This document shows positions 17,784 to 25,577 of a stretch of 46,337 nucleotides of DNA, piece by piece. The stretch lies in assembly GCA_017518185.1 (NCBI GenBank), contig JAFWWB010000019.1:1-46337 (forward strand), written 5' to 3'. Position numbers and translations under genes: made by a program. Origin of the DNA: Lachnospiraceae bacterium. Lineage in GTDB: Bacteria > Bacillota > Clostridia > Lachnospirales > Lachnospiraceae. The first letter of the stretch is position 1; the number at the start of each line of letters is the position of its first letter. Under the pieces are notes generated by a model. The model saw nothing but the letters and a program-made list of their open reading frames with translations. It did no database searches and was not told where the DNA came from.

Positions 17784-19051
17784 TTATCTGTCACCGTCCA
17801 ATTAAGTATCGGAGCACATACCCCTGAACGTTTTAAAGTCCAGAAGGGAGAGTCGCTGAGACCGCCCTGAATATGAAGCTTCAGACAAGGAGAATCTTCG
17901 TCGGGGTTCACTATCCACTGTATATAATGTAAAGTTGCCGATAGAAAAATGCTGTATTCTCCTTCGTTCAGAAAGTGCCCGGGGATCTCACCGATAAGTA
18001 TATTCCGGCCGAGTCTGACACTATGATCCTCTCTGTAAACATCTGTAAGATAAGACCAGTACATTATCAGGCTATCAGAATTACGTAATGAGTAGCCGAT
18101 AGTAAATGCATGGTGCAGCTTTTTCATATTTACTTCAATCCGAACGAAGCACTTATTGCTGTTTTCAGTGGGCTGCGCAAGATCACTGCCATTTTCATCG
18201 ATGAGCCTGAAATCAAGCAGATCAAAAAAATCATTATCGTAATGGGACAGAGCCTCGCCACTGCAGTGTGTGTGCAGATCCTTCAGGTAGGTTTTTATGC
18301 ATTGGTCTATGGTGTCCTTAAGGACGATCCGTCCTTTATGCAGAACCATACCGTTACTGCACAGGGCCCTTACCGCATTCATCTGATGACTGACAAATAG
18401 TACTGTCCTTCCCTGACTTGTACTTAATTCGTTCATTCTGCCAAGTGCTCTTTTCTGAAATTCAGCATCCCCTACGGCAAGGACTTCGTCCGCTATAAGT
18501 ATGTCACTTTCAAGATTCGCCGCCACTGCAAAAGCAAGACGTACATACATACCGCTGGAGTATCTTTTGACCGGAGTATCTATGTGTTCGTTGATCTCGC
18601 TGAATGCTATGATCTCATTAATCTTTTCGTTGATCTCGGCTCGTTTCATTCCGAGGATGGCACCGTTTAGGTATATGTTTTCCCTTCCGGTCATTTCGGG
18701 ATGAAAACCTGTTCCGACTTCAAGAAGGCTGGCGACACTGCCTTTGATACCGATACGGCCTTTAGTGGGCATGGTGATCCGGCTGATCACCTTTAAAAGT
18801 GTGGATTTACCCGCACCGTTTTTTCCGATGATACCGACACGATCGCCCTGTTCGATCTCGAAATTTATATCATTGAGAGCCCAAAAGCCTGCTTTGCCGG
18901 AATTGCTTTCTCCAATCTTGAGAGTTCTGTCATCACGCCTAAGTTTTTGCACTATCCAGGATCTTACGTCCGTATAGAACATACCGGTGTCGATCTGCCC
19001 AAGACGATAATACTTTCCTATATTTTCTGCTTTTATTGCTATATCTTTCAC
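17780..19051 (-). CDS. wzt: Polysaccharide ABC transporter ATP-binding protein with Wzt-type C-terminal domain
   Basis: The 423-residue protein has an ABC ATPase domain with Walker A GKNGAGKSTLLK, signature YSSGMYVRLAFA, Walker B ILIADEVLAVGD and the H-loop VLFVSHQMNAV. A further ~180 residues after about residue 240 match the size and beta-rich character of the Wzt C-terminal domain, which recognises the modified end of an O-antigen or similar glycan before export. The same architecture is used by TagH-type teichoic acid exporters. It follows the permease gene by 13 bases. The presence of the C-terminal domain suggests export of a finished, end-capped chain, which fits the fucosyltransferase-like and radical SAM genes as possible capping enzymes (inference). 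Confidence 0.9.
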   Translation of the reverse strand: MKDIAIKAENIGKYYRLGQIDTGMFYTDVRSWIVQKLRRDDRTLKIGESNSGKAGFWALNDINFEIEQGDRVGIIGKNGAGKSTLLKVISRITMPTKGRIGIKGSVASLLEVGTGFHPEMTGRENIYLNGAILGMKRAEINEKINEIIAFSEINEHIDTPVKRYSSGMYVRLAFAVAANLESDILIADEVLAVGDAEFQKRALGRMNELSTSQGRTVLFVSHQMNAVRALCSNGMVLHKGRIVLKDTIDQCIKTYLKDLHTHCSGEALSHYDNDFFDLLDFRLIDENGSDLAQPTENSNKCFVRIEVNMKKLHHAFTIGYSLRNSDSLIMYWSYLTDVYREDHSVRLGRNILIGEIPGHFLNEGEYSIFLSATLHYIQWIVNPDEDSPCLKLHIQGGLSDSPFWTLKRSGVCAPILNWTVTDK

Positions 19052-19064
19052 TTGTTCCTTCCGA

Positions 19065-19916
19065 TCAGATCACGTCTATGAAGGTTTTCTCATTCCTGTT
19101 GAACAATATCAATCCGGCTGTAAGAAATACTATGGAACAGCCTATACTGTAGGATACAGACCTTAGTGAAACGGTTCCTGTGTGGAAACACACCCATCTG
19201 AAGCATTCCATCAACGCAGAGACCGGATTCAGTTTAAAAAAGATCCTGTAATTCTCCGATACCTCAGAAAGCGGATATACAACAGGGGTCACATACATAA
19301 ATAATGAAAGAAAATAGGAAAGGGCCTTGGTGAGATCACGGTATCTGATTGTTATGGATGAAACTATCAGGCCCAATCCAACTGCCATGATCCCTGTCCA
19401 TAATATGATAACAGGTAAAAGCAGCAGCTTTATCGAAATGATATTCGGGTGGCCATTTATGATATATCTGGCATATATCGGGGCAAATAAAACAAGCTGT
19501 ATAATAAGTTTTATTAGCTCGCCGCAAAAAACGGAGATCGGAACTGTCAATCTGGGGAAATATACTTTTCCGAAAATTTCTTTATTGGCTGATAATACTC
19601 TGGCCTCATTTGTGAGCAGGTTACCGAAGAATGTCCATGATATCGTTCCCGCAAAGTAGAAGAGTACAGGCGGTATCCCTTCTGTTCCGATATTTGCAAC
19701 GTTTTGAAATACTATCAGGCACATTATCGTGGTACATATGGGCTGGATCAGATACCACAGTGGTCCGAGAAGGGTCTGCTTATAGGCAATTGCCATATCT
19801 CTCTTAACAAAAAGAAATATGAGATCCCTGTATTCTATTATCTGCCGTATATCAAAAGAAAAGGGATCGTGTTTTGCTTTTATAACGGTATCCCATTTTT
19901 GATCATCAAAATTCAT
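19065..19916 (-). CDS. wzm: Polysaccharide ABC-2 type transporter permease
   Basis: The 283-residue integral membrane protein starts with a cytoplasmic amphipathic stretch including YRDLIFLFVKRDMAIAYKQT, then LLGPLWYLIQP, a near-invariant feature of the Wzm/TagG/RfbA family. About six hydrophobic segments follow, with the conserved IRYRDL loop and a final NRNEKTFIDVI. It forms the membrane channel for Wzt. It is the first gene of the minus-strand operon wzm-wzt-fucosyltransferase-radical SAM and has an extended -10 promoter about 65 bases upstream. Confidence 0.92.
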   Translation of the reverse strand: MNFDDQKWDTVIKAKHDPFSFDIRQIIEYRDLIFLFVKRDMAIAYKQTLLGPLWYLIQPICTTIMCLIVFQNVANIGTEGIPPVLFYFAGTISWTFFGNLLTNEARVLSANKEIFGKVYFPRLTVPISVFCGELIKLIIQLVLFAPIYARYIINGHPNIISIKLLLLPVIILWTGIMAVGLGLIVSSITIRYRDLTKALSYFLSLFMYVTPVVYPLSEVSENYRIFFKLNPVSALMECFRWVCFHTGTVSLRSVSYSIGCSIVFLTAGLILFNRNEKTFIDVI

Positions 19917-19974
19917 TTCATTTACCCGTTTAACGCATGTTTATCGTTGGCAGAGACCACATCGTATCCATAAC

Positions 19975-19986
19975 AGTATGAGTATA
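19975..19986 (-). promoter_or_regulatory. wzm operon promoter
   Basis: Minus-strand extended -10 TG-G-TATACT, hexamer at plus 19981-19986, with no good -35. The predicted leader to the wzm start is about 60 bases. It is divergent from the murA promoter. Confidence 0.5.
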
Positions 19987-20045
19987 CCACAAACACCGAA
20001 AAAGTATATGAAATCTTGCGTTATTAGCCTGACGGACCCCCGGAT

Positions 20046-20074
20046 TTGACATTTCCTGCCATATGCATTATAAT
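20046..20074 (+). promoter_or_regulatory. murA promoter
   Basis: Consensus TTGACA (20046-20051), 17-base spacer, consensus TATAAT (20069-20074): a perfect sigma-A promoter. Transcription should begin near 20081, leaving about 29 bases of leader before the ATG at 20110. Confidence 0.85.
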
Positions 20075-20109
20075 CCGTCTTTAGTGCATTGATCTGAATG
20101 GAGTTCGAT

Positions 20110-21402
20110 ATGGACAGATATGCGATAAGGGGAGGCGCGTCGCTGTTTGGCGAGGTGCAGATAGGCGGAGCCAAGAACGCGGCTCTGGCCATACTCGCGG
20201 CAGCAGTGATGACAAACGATCCGGTACGGATAGAGAATGTTCCCGATGTAACGGATTGCAATGTTCTCCTTAAAGCCATGGAACGCCTTGGAGTAAGCGT
20301 TGAAAGGCCTGACCGTCACAGCGTCATCATTGACGGTTCCAAGATAGACAGCTGCATAGTAGACGATGAGTATTTAAAGAGGATCAGAGCCTCTTATTAT
20401 TTGGTTGGCGCGCTTTTAGGAAAGAACAGGCGGGCCGAAGTACCCCTGCCCGGCGGCTGTAACATAGGCGTGAGGGCCATAGACCAGCATATCAAGGGCT
20501 TTTCCGCCCTGGGCGCAAAGGTGCGCATAGTGCACGGCGCCATATCCGCAGAGGCTGCAGAGCTTCGCGGAGCCCATATCTTCCTGGATAAGGTATCAGT
20601 GGGAGCTACCATCAATATAATGATGGCGGCTGCTCTGGCATCCGGCAAGACTATTATCGAGAATGCCGCGAAGGAGCCCCACGTTGTCGACCTTGCGAAC
20701 TTCCTGAACAGCTGCGGCGCCAATATAAAGGGCGCAGGTACCGATGTCATCCGCATCAAGGGTGTGGAAAGGCTCCACGGCACCGAATACTGCATAATCC
20801 CCGACCAGATAGAGGCCGGTACCTATATGATGGCTTCGGCGGCCTGCCATGGCGATGTGATGATAAGGGGAGTTATCCCCAAGCATCTGGAATGCATCAC
20901 CGCAAAGCTCTGCGAGATCGGCTGCCATATCACCGAATATGACGACGCAGTGCGTGTTTCGGCGCCGGATCCCCTGATGTCCACGCAGGTCAAGACCCTG
21001 CCTTATCCCGGTTTTCCTACGGATATGCAGCCGCAGATCACCGTTGCACTGGGTCTGGCACAGGGTACCAGCATCGTTACCGAGGGCATATTTGAGAACC
21101 GCTTCAAGTACGTGGACGAGCTCATCCGCATGGGCGCTTCCATAAAGGTTGAGGGAAATATGGCCGTTATCTCCGGCGTGAAGAGCTACAGCGGCGCAAG
21201 CATCACCGTACCTGATCTCAGGGCGGGCGCGGCCCTGGTCATCGCGGCACTTGCGGCAGAGGGCGACACTGTTATCGAGGATACCCGTTTTATCGAGCGC
21301 GGGTATGAAGATTTCGAGATCAAACTGAAGGGTCTGGGCGCGAATATCGAGCGCGTTTCAACGGAGAGAGACTTAAGAAAAGCAAGACTTAAACTGGCCT
21401 GA
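20110..21402 (+). CDS. murA: UDP-N-acetylglucosamine 1-carboxyvinyltransferase
   Basis: MurA transfers enolpyruvate from PEP to UDP-GlcNAc, the first committed step of peptidoglycan synthesis. The 430-residue EPSP-synthase-fold protein shows the active-site N-terminal GGAKNAALAIL, the catalytic loop PGGCNIGVRAID with Cys117 (the fosfomycin target; present, so sensitivity at this level is expected) and the C-terminal DLRAGAALVIAAL. ATG at 20110 is preferred over the in-frame ATG at 20098 because GGAG lies 6 bases ahead of it and the family begins with the MDRYAIRGG strand. It sits right beside the polysaccharide export operon but on its own strong promoter. Confidence 0.95.
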   Translation: MDRYAIRGGASLFGEVQIGGAKNAALAILAAAVMTNDPVRIENVPDVTDCNVLLKAMERLGVSVERPDRHSVIIDGSKIDSCIVDDEYLKRIRASYYLVGALLGKNRRAEVPLPGGCNIGVRAIDQHIKGFSALGAKVRIVHGAISAEAAELRGAHIFLDKVSVGATINIMMAAALASGKTIIENAAKEPHVVDLANFLNSCGANIKGAGTDVIRIKGVERLHGTEYCIIPDQIEAGTYMMASAACHGDVMIRGVIPKHLECITAKLCEIGCHITEYDDAVRVSAPDPLMSTQVKTLPYPGFPTDMQPQITVALGLAQGTSIVTEGIFENRFKYVDELIRMGASIKVEGNMAVISGVKSYSGASITVPDLRAGAALVIAALAAEGDTVIEDTRFIERGYEDFEIKLKGLGANIERVSTERDLRKARLKLA

Positions 21403-21426
21403 TATGCCGGCCGGACTGATCATATT

Positions 21427-22140
21427 TTACTCTATTCCCCGGAGCCTGGCCCGGGGCATTTTTTCCTGTGCGATCCTGAGAAGCGCATGGAGCTCCTCAC
21501 GGTCAAAGCTTTCGGGCTTTGCGGCGCTGTCCGTAAGGAATGCGGTGACGTTATCCCCGGGGGCGTAGGACTGGAGGTACCAGTGTTCCGCCTTTGAGAG
21601 AAAGCTGGACATATTGCTGATGCATTCCGCGCTGTGGAGACCCTTTACAAGGGTGGTACGGAATTCGTATTCATAAGAAGAGGAGAGCAGGAACTCTGCC
21701 GTCCTGAAGTAAGGGGCGGGATCCATGCCCGGCAGTCCGCAGACAAGGGGGTAGGAAGCCCTGTCGGCCTTAAGGTCCATGGCCACCATGTCGACGAGCC
21801 CTTCCTCAAGGAGTTCCTTCACAAGCTCCGTATCCCGTCCGTTGGTATCCAGCTTCACCAGGAGTCCCAGATCCTTAAGCTTCTTTATGAAGTCCTTAAG
21901 ATCGGGCTGCAGTGTGGGTTCGCCTCCGCTTACGCAGACGCCTTCCAGCAGCTTTGAGCGCTTCCTGATATGAGCCAGCACCTCCTCCTCATCAAGAGGA
22001 GCCGGGAAATGCTCCGGCAGCACCAGTTCGCCGTTATGGCAGAAGGGGCAGCGCAGGTCGCAGCCCATGGTGAATACCGTGCAGGCAAGGTGTCCGGGGT
22101 AATCCAGAAGAGTTGTGGGTAAAAATCCTCCAATACGCAT
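21427..22140 (-). CDS. Anaerobic ribonucleotide reductase activase-like radical SAM protein (NrdG2 type)
   Basis: The 237-residue radical SAM activase has the hallmark start GGFLPTTLLDYPG and the cluster site CDLRCPFC (C27, C31, C34, CX3CX2C), followed by VCVSGGEPTLQ and a DTNGR-containing strand. This is the TIGR02495-type NrdG2 family, which installs a glycyl radical on anaerobic ribonucleotide reductase; the NrdD partner is not in this window, so another glycyl-radical partner is possible. The start at 22140 lies at the family's usual position, 6 bases from a minus-strand TATCAT box, again suggesting a leaderless mRNA. It is divergent from tadA and convergent with murA. Confidence 0.87.
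   Translation of the reverse strand: MRIGGFLPTTLLDYPGHLACTVFTMGCDLRCPFCHNGELVLPEHFPAPLDEEEVLAHIRKRSKLLEGVCVSGGEPTLQPDLKDFIKKLKDLGLLVKLDTNGRDTELVKELLEEGLVDMVAMDLKADRASYPLVCGLPGMDPAPYFRTAEFLLSSSYEYEFRTTLVKGLHSAECISNMSSFLSKAEHWYLQSYAPGDNVTAFLTDSAAKPESFDREELHALLRIAQEKMPRARLRGIE
21437..21464 (+). terminator. murA terminator inside the end of the nrdG2-type gene
   Basis: Plus-strand hairpin CCCCGG (21437-21442), 8-base loop, CCGGGG (21451-21456), then CATTTTTT. The sequence also encodes the last residues (MPRARLRGIE) of the convergent gene. Confidence 0.7.
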
Positions 22141-22180
22141 GAGCTTATGATATAATAAAAGCATGAATGATTCAACAGAA
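22141..22180 (-). promoter_or_regulatory. Promoter of the nrdG2-type gene (leaderless)
   Basis: Minus-strand TTGAAT, 17-base spacer, TATCAT (plus 22147-22152), then 6 bases to ATG. Its -10 overlaps the -10 of the divergent tadA promoter, so the two should exclude each other. Confidence 0.5.
22148..22162 (+). promoter_or_regulatory. tadA promoter (extended -10, leaderless)
   Basis: TG-A-TATAAT with the hexamer at 22151-22156, then 6 bases to the ATG at 22163. No convincing -35, as is common with extended -10 promoters. Confidence 0.6.
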
Positions 22181-22735
22181 AAAAGAAGACAGCGTTTTGA
22201 GGAACGGCAGCGGCGTAAGGAGCAGGCCCTGGCGGAAGCAGAGGCGGCGCAGCATAAGACGGATCTGCGCTACATGCGACAGGCACTGACCCAGGCCAGG
22301 AAGGCCTATGCCCTTGGAGAGGTGCCCATAGGCTGCGTCATAGTATATGAGGATAAGGTGATAGGCCGGGGCTATAATCGGAGGAACACGGATAAGAGCA
22401 CCCTGTCACATGCGGAGATCACGGCCATGAAGAAGGCCGCAAAGTATCTGGATGACTGGAGGCTGGAGGGCTGCACCTTCTATGTTACCCTCGAACCCTG
22501 CCAGATGTGCTCCGGCGCCATAATACAGGCCCGGGCGGACCGGGTGGTGATCGGCTGCATGAACCCCAAGGCGGGCTGCGGCGGTTCGGTCATGAACATA
22601 CTGGAGGCCGACGGCTTTAATCATAAGGCGAAGGTCACAAGAGGGATCCTGGAGGAGGAATGCAGCAGGATGCTGAAGGACTTTTTCAAGAGCCTGAGGC
22701 AGAAGCTTAAGACGGAGGATAAGGATGAGCTTTAA
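22163..22735 (+). CDS. tadA: tRNA adenosine-34 deaminase
   Basis: TadA deaminates A34 to inosine in tRNA-Arg(ACG). The 190-residue protein has the zinc/proton-shuttle motif HAE (H83, E85) and the PCQMC motif (C113, C116) of the cytidine-deaminase fold, with the typical MRQALTQARKAYALGEVPIG opening at residue 38. The first 37 residues are an additional highly charged helix (KRRQRFEERQRRKEQ), absent from short TadA proteins; a start at the internal ATG (22274) is possible but has no promoter or ribosome site as good. Synteny with the SRP RNA gene downstream matches the tadA-scr arrangement of B. subtilis and many Firmicutes, with one extra gene between. Confidence 0.93.
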   Translation: MNDSTEKRRQRFEERQRRKEQALAEAEAAQHKTDLRYMRQALTQARKAYALGEVPIGCVIVYEDKVIGRGYNRRNTDKSTLSHAEITAMKKAAKYLDDWRLEGCTFYVTLEPCQMCSGAIIQARADRVVIGCMNPKAGCGGSVMNILEADGFNHKAKVTRGILEEECSRMLKDFFKSLRQKLKTEDKDEL

Positions 22736-23300
22736 GGAATTTGCGAAGCTTTTCGGCATATATGCCGTGCTGGTGGTACTGGGCACCCTGCTTTATATAG
22801 TTAGTTTCAGGACGCCTCTTTTCGGAGGCATGGATGTGTTCTTCTACAGGGGCATAGCCATAATAATCTTCTGGGGGGCGGTGATAGCCGCGGCCATGGC
22901 GCTGCTTAAGCGCTTTAAACAGTTTAAGGAGCTTATCACGGTGCGTGACATACTGCTGCTTTTTGCGGGCTTCTGCTGTGTCCATGTGGTGATATTCACC
23001 CACCTTCCGGTGACAGCGGAACGCTCCATCTCTGTGTTCATGCTGGGCTACATGGCGGACAACGCTGATAAGAGCTTCACCGAAGATGACATCGAGCAGT
23101 ATTTCGTGGACCGCTATGTGGGGGATTACGGCGCCTTCGAGAAGCGTTTCCACGAGCAGCTGGTGACGGGAACCATCGAGGAGGCAGGAGACGGACGTTA
23201 CAGGATCACGGAGGGGGGAAAGAAGCTCATGAAGCTCTATGACGCCGTGGCGGACTGGTACTGTATAGATAAAAAGCTGATACATTCCTCCCAGCCTTGA
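22725..23300 (+). CDS. Small membrane protein with cytoplasmic winged-helix-like tail
   Basis: I do not recognise a named family. The 191-residue protein has three hydrophobic segments (about 10-28, 40-63 with IAIIIFWGAVIAAAMALL, and 72-92 with DILLLFAGFCCVHVVIF). A soluble C-terminal half follows, containing GTIEEAGDGRYRITEGGKKL, whose strand-turn-strand then helix pattern resembles the wing of a winged-helix domain. It overlaps tadA by 11 bases, so it is translated from the tadA mRNA. Its stop codon lies inside the -35 box of the SRP RNA promoter. A role in membrane-linked sensing is a guess. Confidence 0.8.
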   Translation: MSFKEFAKLFGIYAVLVVLGTLLYIVSFRTPLFGGMDVFFYRGIAIIIFWGAVIAAAMALLKRFKQFKELITVRDILLLFAGFCCVHVVIFTHLPVTAERSISVFMLGYMADNADKSFTEDDIEQYFVDRYVGDYGAFEKRFHEQLVTGTIEEAGDGRYRITEGGKKLMKLYDAVADWYCIDKKLIHSSQP

Positions 23301-23326
23301 CAGGGAAGGGGCTTTACGGATATAAT
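23297..23326 (+). promoter_or_regulatory. SRP RNA gene promoter
   Basis: TTGACA (23297-23302), 18-base spacer, TATAAT (23321-23326). The predicted start (~23333) coincides with the first paired base of the RNA. The -35 includes the TGA stop codon of the upstream gene (23298-23300). Confidence 0.85.
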
Positions 23327-23329
23327 AAG

Positions 23330-23602
23330 TCGGTCGTGCAACCGGGGCGGTAGCGGTGCCCTGTACCCTCAGTCCGCTTTAGAGGGGGTGATGGCCTGTT
23401 TGAGGGCGTTTGCCGGTATGGCTGCCCTGTATAAGCGATGTTGAAGTCCGGGTCCTGCGCAATGCGTGCCCGTGAACCGTGTCAGGGTGGGAACACAGCA
23501 GCACTAAGCGGGAATTCGTATGTGCCGTGGGGGTGCTTGGGCGGAGTTGGCTGTACAGGTAACGCATGTTGGTTTGGTTCGAGACCGGGCCGCACGGCTT
23601 TT
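23330..23602 (+). ncRNA. ffs: Signal recognition particle RNA, long clostridial form
   Basis: The RNA is about 270 bases and has both Alu and S domains. The Alu part shows GGTAGCGGTGCCCTGTACCC near 23350, the loop-loop region typical of Gram-positive long SRP RNA. The Ffh-binding helix 8 is at about 23480-23515: CAGG, then stem GTG-GGAA-CAC with a GNAR-type tetraloop, then AGCAGCACTAAG. The ends pair perfectly (GTCGTGC at 23333-23339 with GCACGGC at 23592-23598), followed by a TTTTATTT run as terminator. Any reading frames inside it are not genes. It is part of the co-translational targeting complex with Ffh. Confidence 0.93.
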
Positions 23603-23612
23603 ATTTGGGATC

Positions 23613-25577
23613 ATGACAGCTATCTTGTACATATTGTTATGCATCATGAGCGGAAGGGCGGTACTGGACGCCTTGTTTCCGGCCTACAGGAAAGCAGGGA
23701 AGGATCTCCCTGCTGTTTTTGTGTGTTTTCCTTTCTGGTATATAACGGGCACTATGCTGGTCAGCTGGTGCGTCTATATCCTCGCCGTTGCAGTAAAGAA
23801 GATCAGCGGCAGCAGGCAGCCCCTACTGGCGGCAAACATCATCGCGGGCCTTATATTCCTGGGAATAGTGATACTCTCATATATATTTAAGAAATCAGGG
23901 AAAAGAACGGCCCTTCCGGATCTGTGGGAAGTGTCCGGCGCCGATCCGGATGAGAGCGGCTTCCGGCGTTTCCTGAAGCCCGCGGCATACTTCCTGCCGC
24001 TCATACTCTGTCTCATATTTGTCATCAGGATGATGTATCACAGCTTCAGCATAAAAGGCGGGAATCTTGAGGTGGGCTTTTCTGTCTTCAGCGATTTTGC
24101 GGTGCATCTCGGCCTCATACGTTCCTTCTCCTCCGGGGCAAACTTCCCGGCGGAGTATGTGCACTTTGCGGACGGTGACATACGTTACCATTTCCTTTTC
24201 CAGTTCATGGCCGGAAATCTGGAATATCTGGGACTTCCCATACATCATGCCTTTAACATACCCTCGGTGCTTTCTATGATGAGCGCCCTCATGCTGCTCT
24301 TCGTGCTGGGAAGGCAGGTAAGCGGCAGTATAGCCGGAGGCTGGCTTTCGGTGGTCTTTATGCTCTTCCGCTCATCACCGAGCCTCTTTACCTATTTTGC
24401 GGAGGGCGGGACCCGTGATGCCCTTAAAGGCCGCATAGACCATTTCGATTATACGGACCACGAATCCTGGGGACTCTGGAGCCTGAAGGTCTACCTGAAC
24501 CAGAGACACCTGGCCTTCGGCATGGCCCTGTGCCTTATGGCGGTGCTGGTGTTTCTGCCGCTCATGAGGAAAAAGCCGGGCATTTTTAAGAAGGAAGCCA
24601 TACTTCCTGAAGATATAGCCAGGGGTGTGGTTATGGGTATACTGCTTGGCGCGGCGGCCTTCTGGAACGGGGCCATGGTCATAGGAACGCTGTGCGTGCT
24701 CTTTGTGATGGCGTTAATGTCAGATCACAGGCTGGAATATCTGGTAACTGCGGTGATCGCGGTGGTGATGTCCCTGCTTCAGACGAAGATCTTCATACAC
24801 GGCAGCAGCTTCAGTCCGGAGCTGTATTACGGCTTCCTGGCGGAGCACAGGAACATAGCCGGAGTGATCTCATTTCTCCTGCGGCTCTGCGGAGCACTGC
24901 TTCCCGCGCTGCTGGTGTATTTCTGCCTGGCCAAAGGGCAGAAGCGGCAGGCTATGGCGGCCTTTGCGGCGCCCCTCATATTTGCGCTCCACGTTTCACT
25001 GACTCCGGATATCGCGGTGAACCACAAGTATATCATGCTCTCGCTGGTCCTTCTGGGGACTGCGGCGGCGGCCATGTGCGTGAACCTCTTAAAGGGAAGG
25101 CGCATCGCGGCGAAGCTCCTGGGCGCAGGGCTGGCCCTGATCTTTACGGTCACGGGAATGTGCGAGTACAATATTAACCGGAACATGGATAAGTATAAGA
25201 TGGAGTATGAGATGAACGACGGCCTCAGGGAATGGGTCAATAAGGAAGCCGAACCCGGGGCTGTGTGGCTTTCGGACAGATGCTCCTTAAACAGGCTGGT
25301 GCTCTGCGGGGTGCGGCTTTATTACGGCTGGCCCTACTACGCCTGGAGCGCAGGCTATGATACCTTCGCCAGGGAGGAGACGGTGGTGGAGCTTTTCGCC
25401 CTGAGGAATCCGGAAGCCCTGAAGAGCCGCCTTAAGGATGAAGGCATCAGATATGTATACGTTGACGGCGAGCTGAGGAACAGCGAGACCTACGACTTTT
25501 CGGAGGAGACCCTGGCCGAGGCTCTTGAACTTGTATGGCAGGATGAAAAGGCTGCGGTGTATGAGGTGAAGGACTGA
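23613..25577 (+). CDS. Polytopic membrane protein, GT-C glycosyltransferase-like
   Basis: The 654-residue protein has about 12-13 predicted transmembrane helices and a soluble C-terminal segment after about residue 540. The first large outer loop (HLGLIRSFSSGANFPAEY ... DIRYHFLFQF) resembles the acidic substrate loop of GT-C enzymes and parallels the corresponding loop in the DUF2298 protein encoded next. The C-terminal part (WLSDRCSLNRLVLCG, then RYVYVDGELR) also parallels that protein's tail. GT-C enzymes move a sugar from a polyprenyl-phosphate donor outside the membrane. The start at 23613 is chosen because earlier in-frame codons fall inside the SRP RNA; ATG is 11 bases after the RNA's U-run with only a weak GGGA ahead. 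Its stop overlaps the next ATG by one base. Confidence 0.8.
   Translation: MTAILYILLCIMSGRAVLDALFPAYRKAGKDLPAVFVCFPFWYITGTMLVSWCVYILAVAVKKISGSRQPLLAANIIAGLIFLGIVILSYIFKKSGKRTALPDLWEVSGADPDESGFRRFLKPAAYFLPLILCLIFVIRMMYHSFSIKGGNLEVGFSVFSDFAVHLGLIRSFSSGANFPAEYVHFADGDIRYHFLFQFMAGNLEYLGLPIHHAFNIPSVLSMMSALMLLFVLGRQVSGSIAGGWLSVVFMLFRSSPSLFTYFAEGGTRDALKGRIDHFDYTDHESWGLWSLKVYLNQRHLAFGMALCLMAVLVFLPLMRKKPGIFKKEAILPEDIARGVVMGILLGAAAFWNGAMVIGTLCVLFVMALMSDHRLEYLVTAVIAVVMSLLQTKIFIHGSSFSPELYYGFLAEHRNIAGVISFLLRLCGALLPALLVYFCLAKGQKRQAMAAFAAPLIFALHVSLTPDIAVNHKYIMLSLVLLGTAAAAMCVNLLKGRRIAAKLLGAGLALIFTVTGMCEYNINRNMDKYKMEYEMNDGLREWVNKEAEPGAVWLSDRCSLNRLVLCGVRLYYGWPYYAWSAGYDTFAREETVVELFALRNPEALKSRLKDEGIRYVYVDGELRNSETYDFSEETLAEALELVWQDEKAAVYEVKD

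Noticed and set aside
22707-23285. 192-residue minus-strand frame
   Set aside because: Antisense to the 191-residue membrane protein gene; Arg/His/Tyr-rich with no ribosome site.
23379-23890. Open frames across the SRP RNA
   Set aside because: The segment folds as a canonical SRP RNA with promoter and terminator; the peptides look random.
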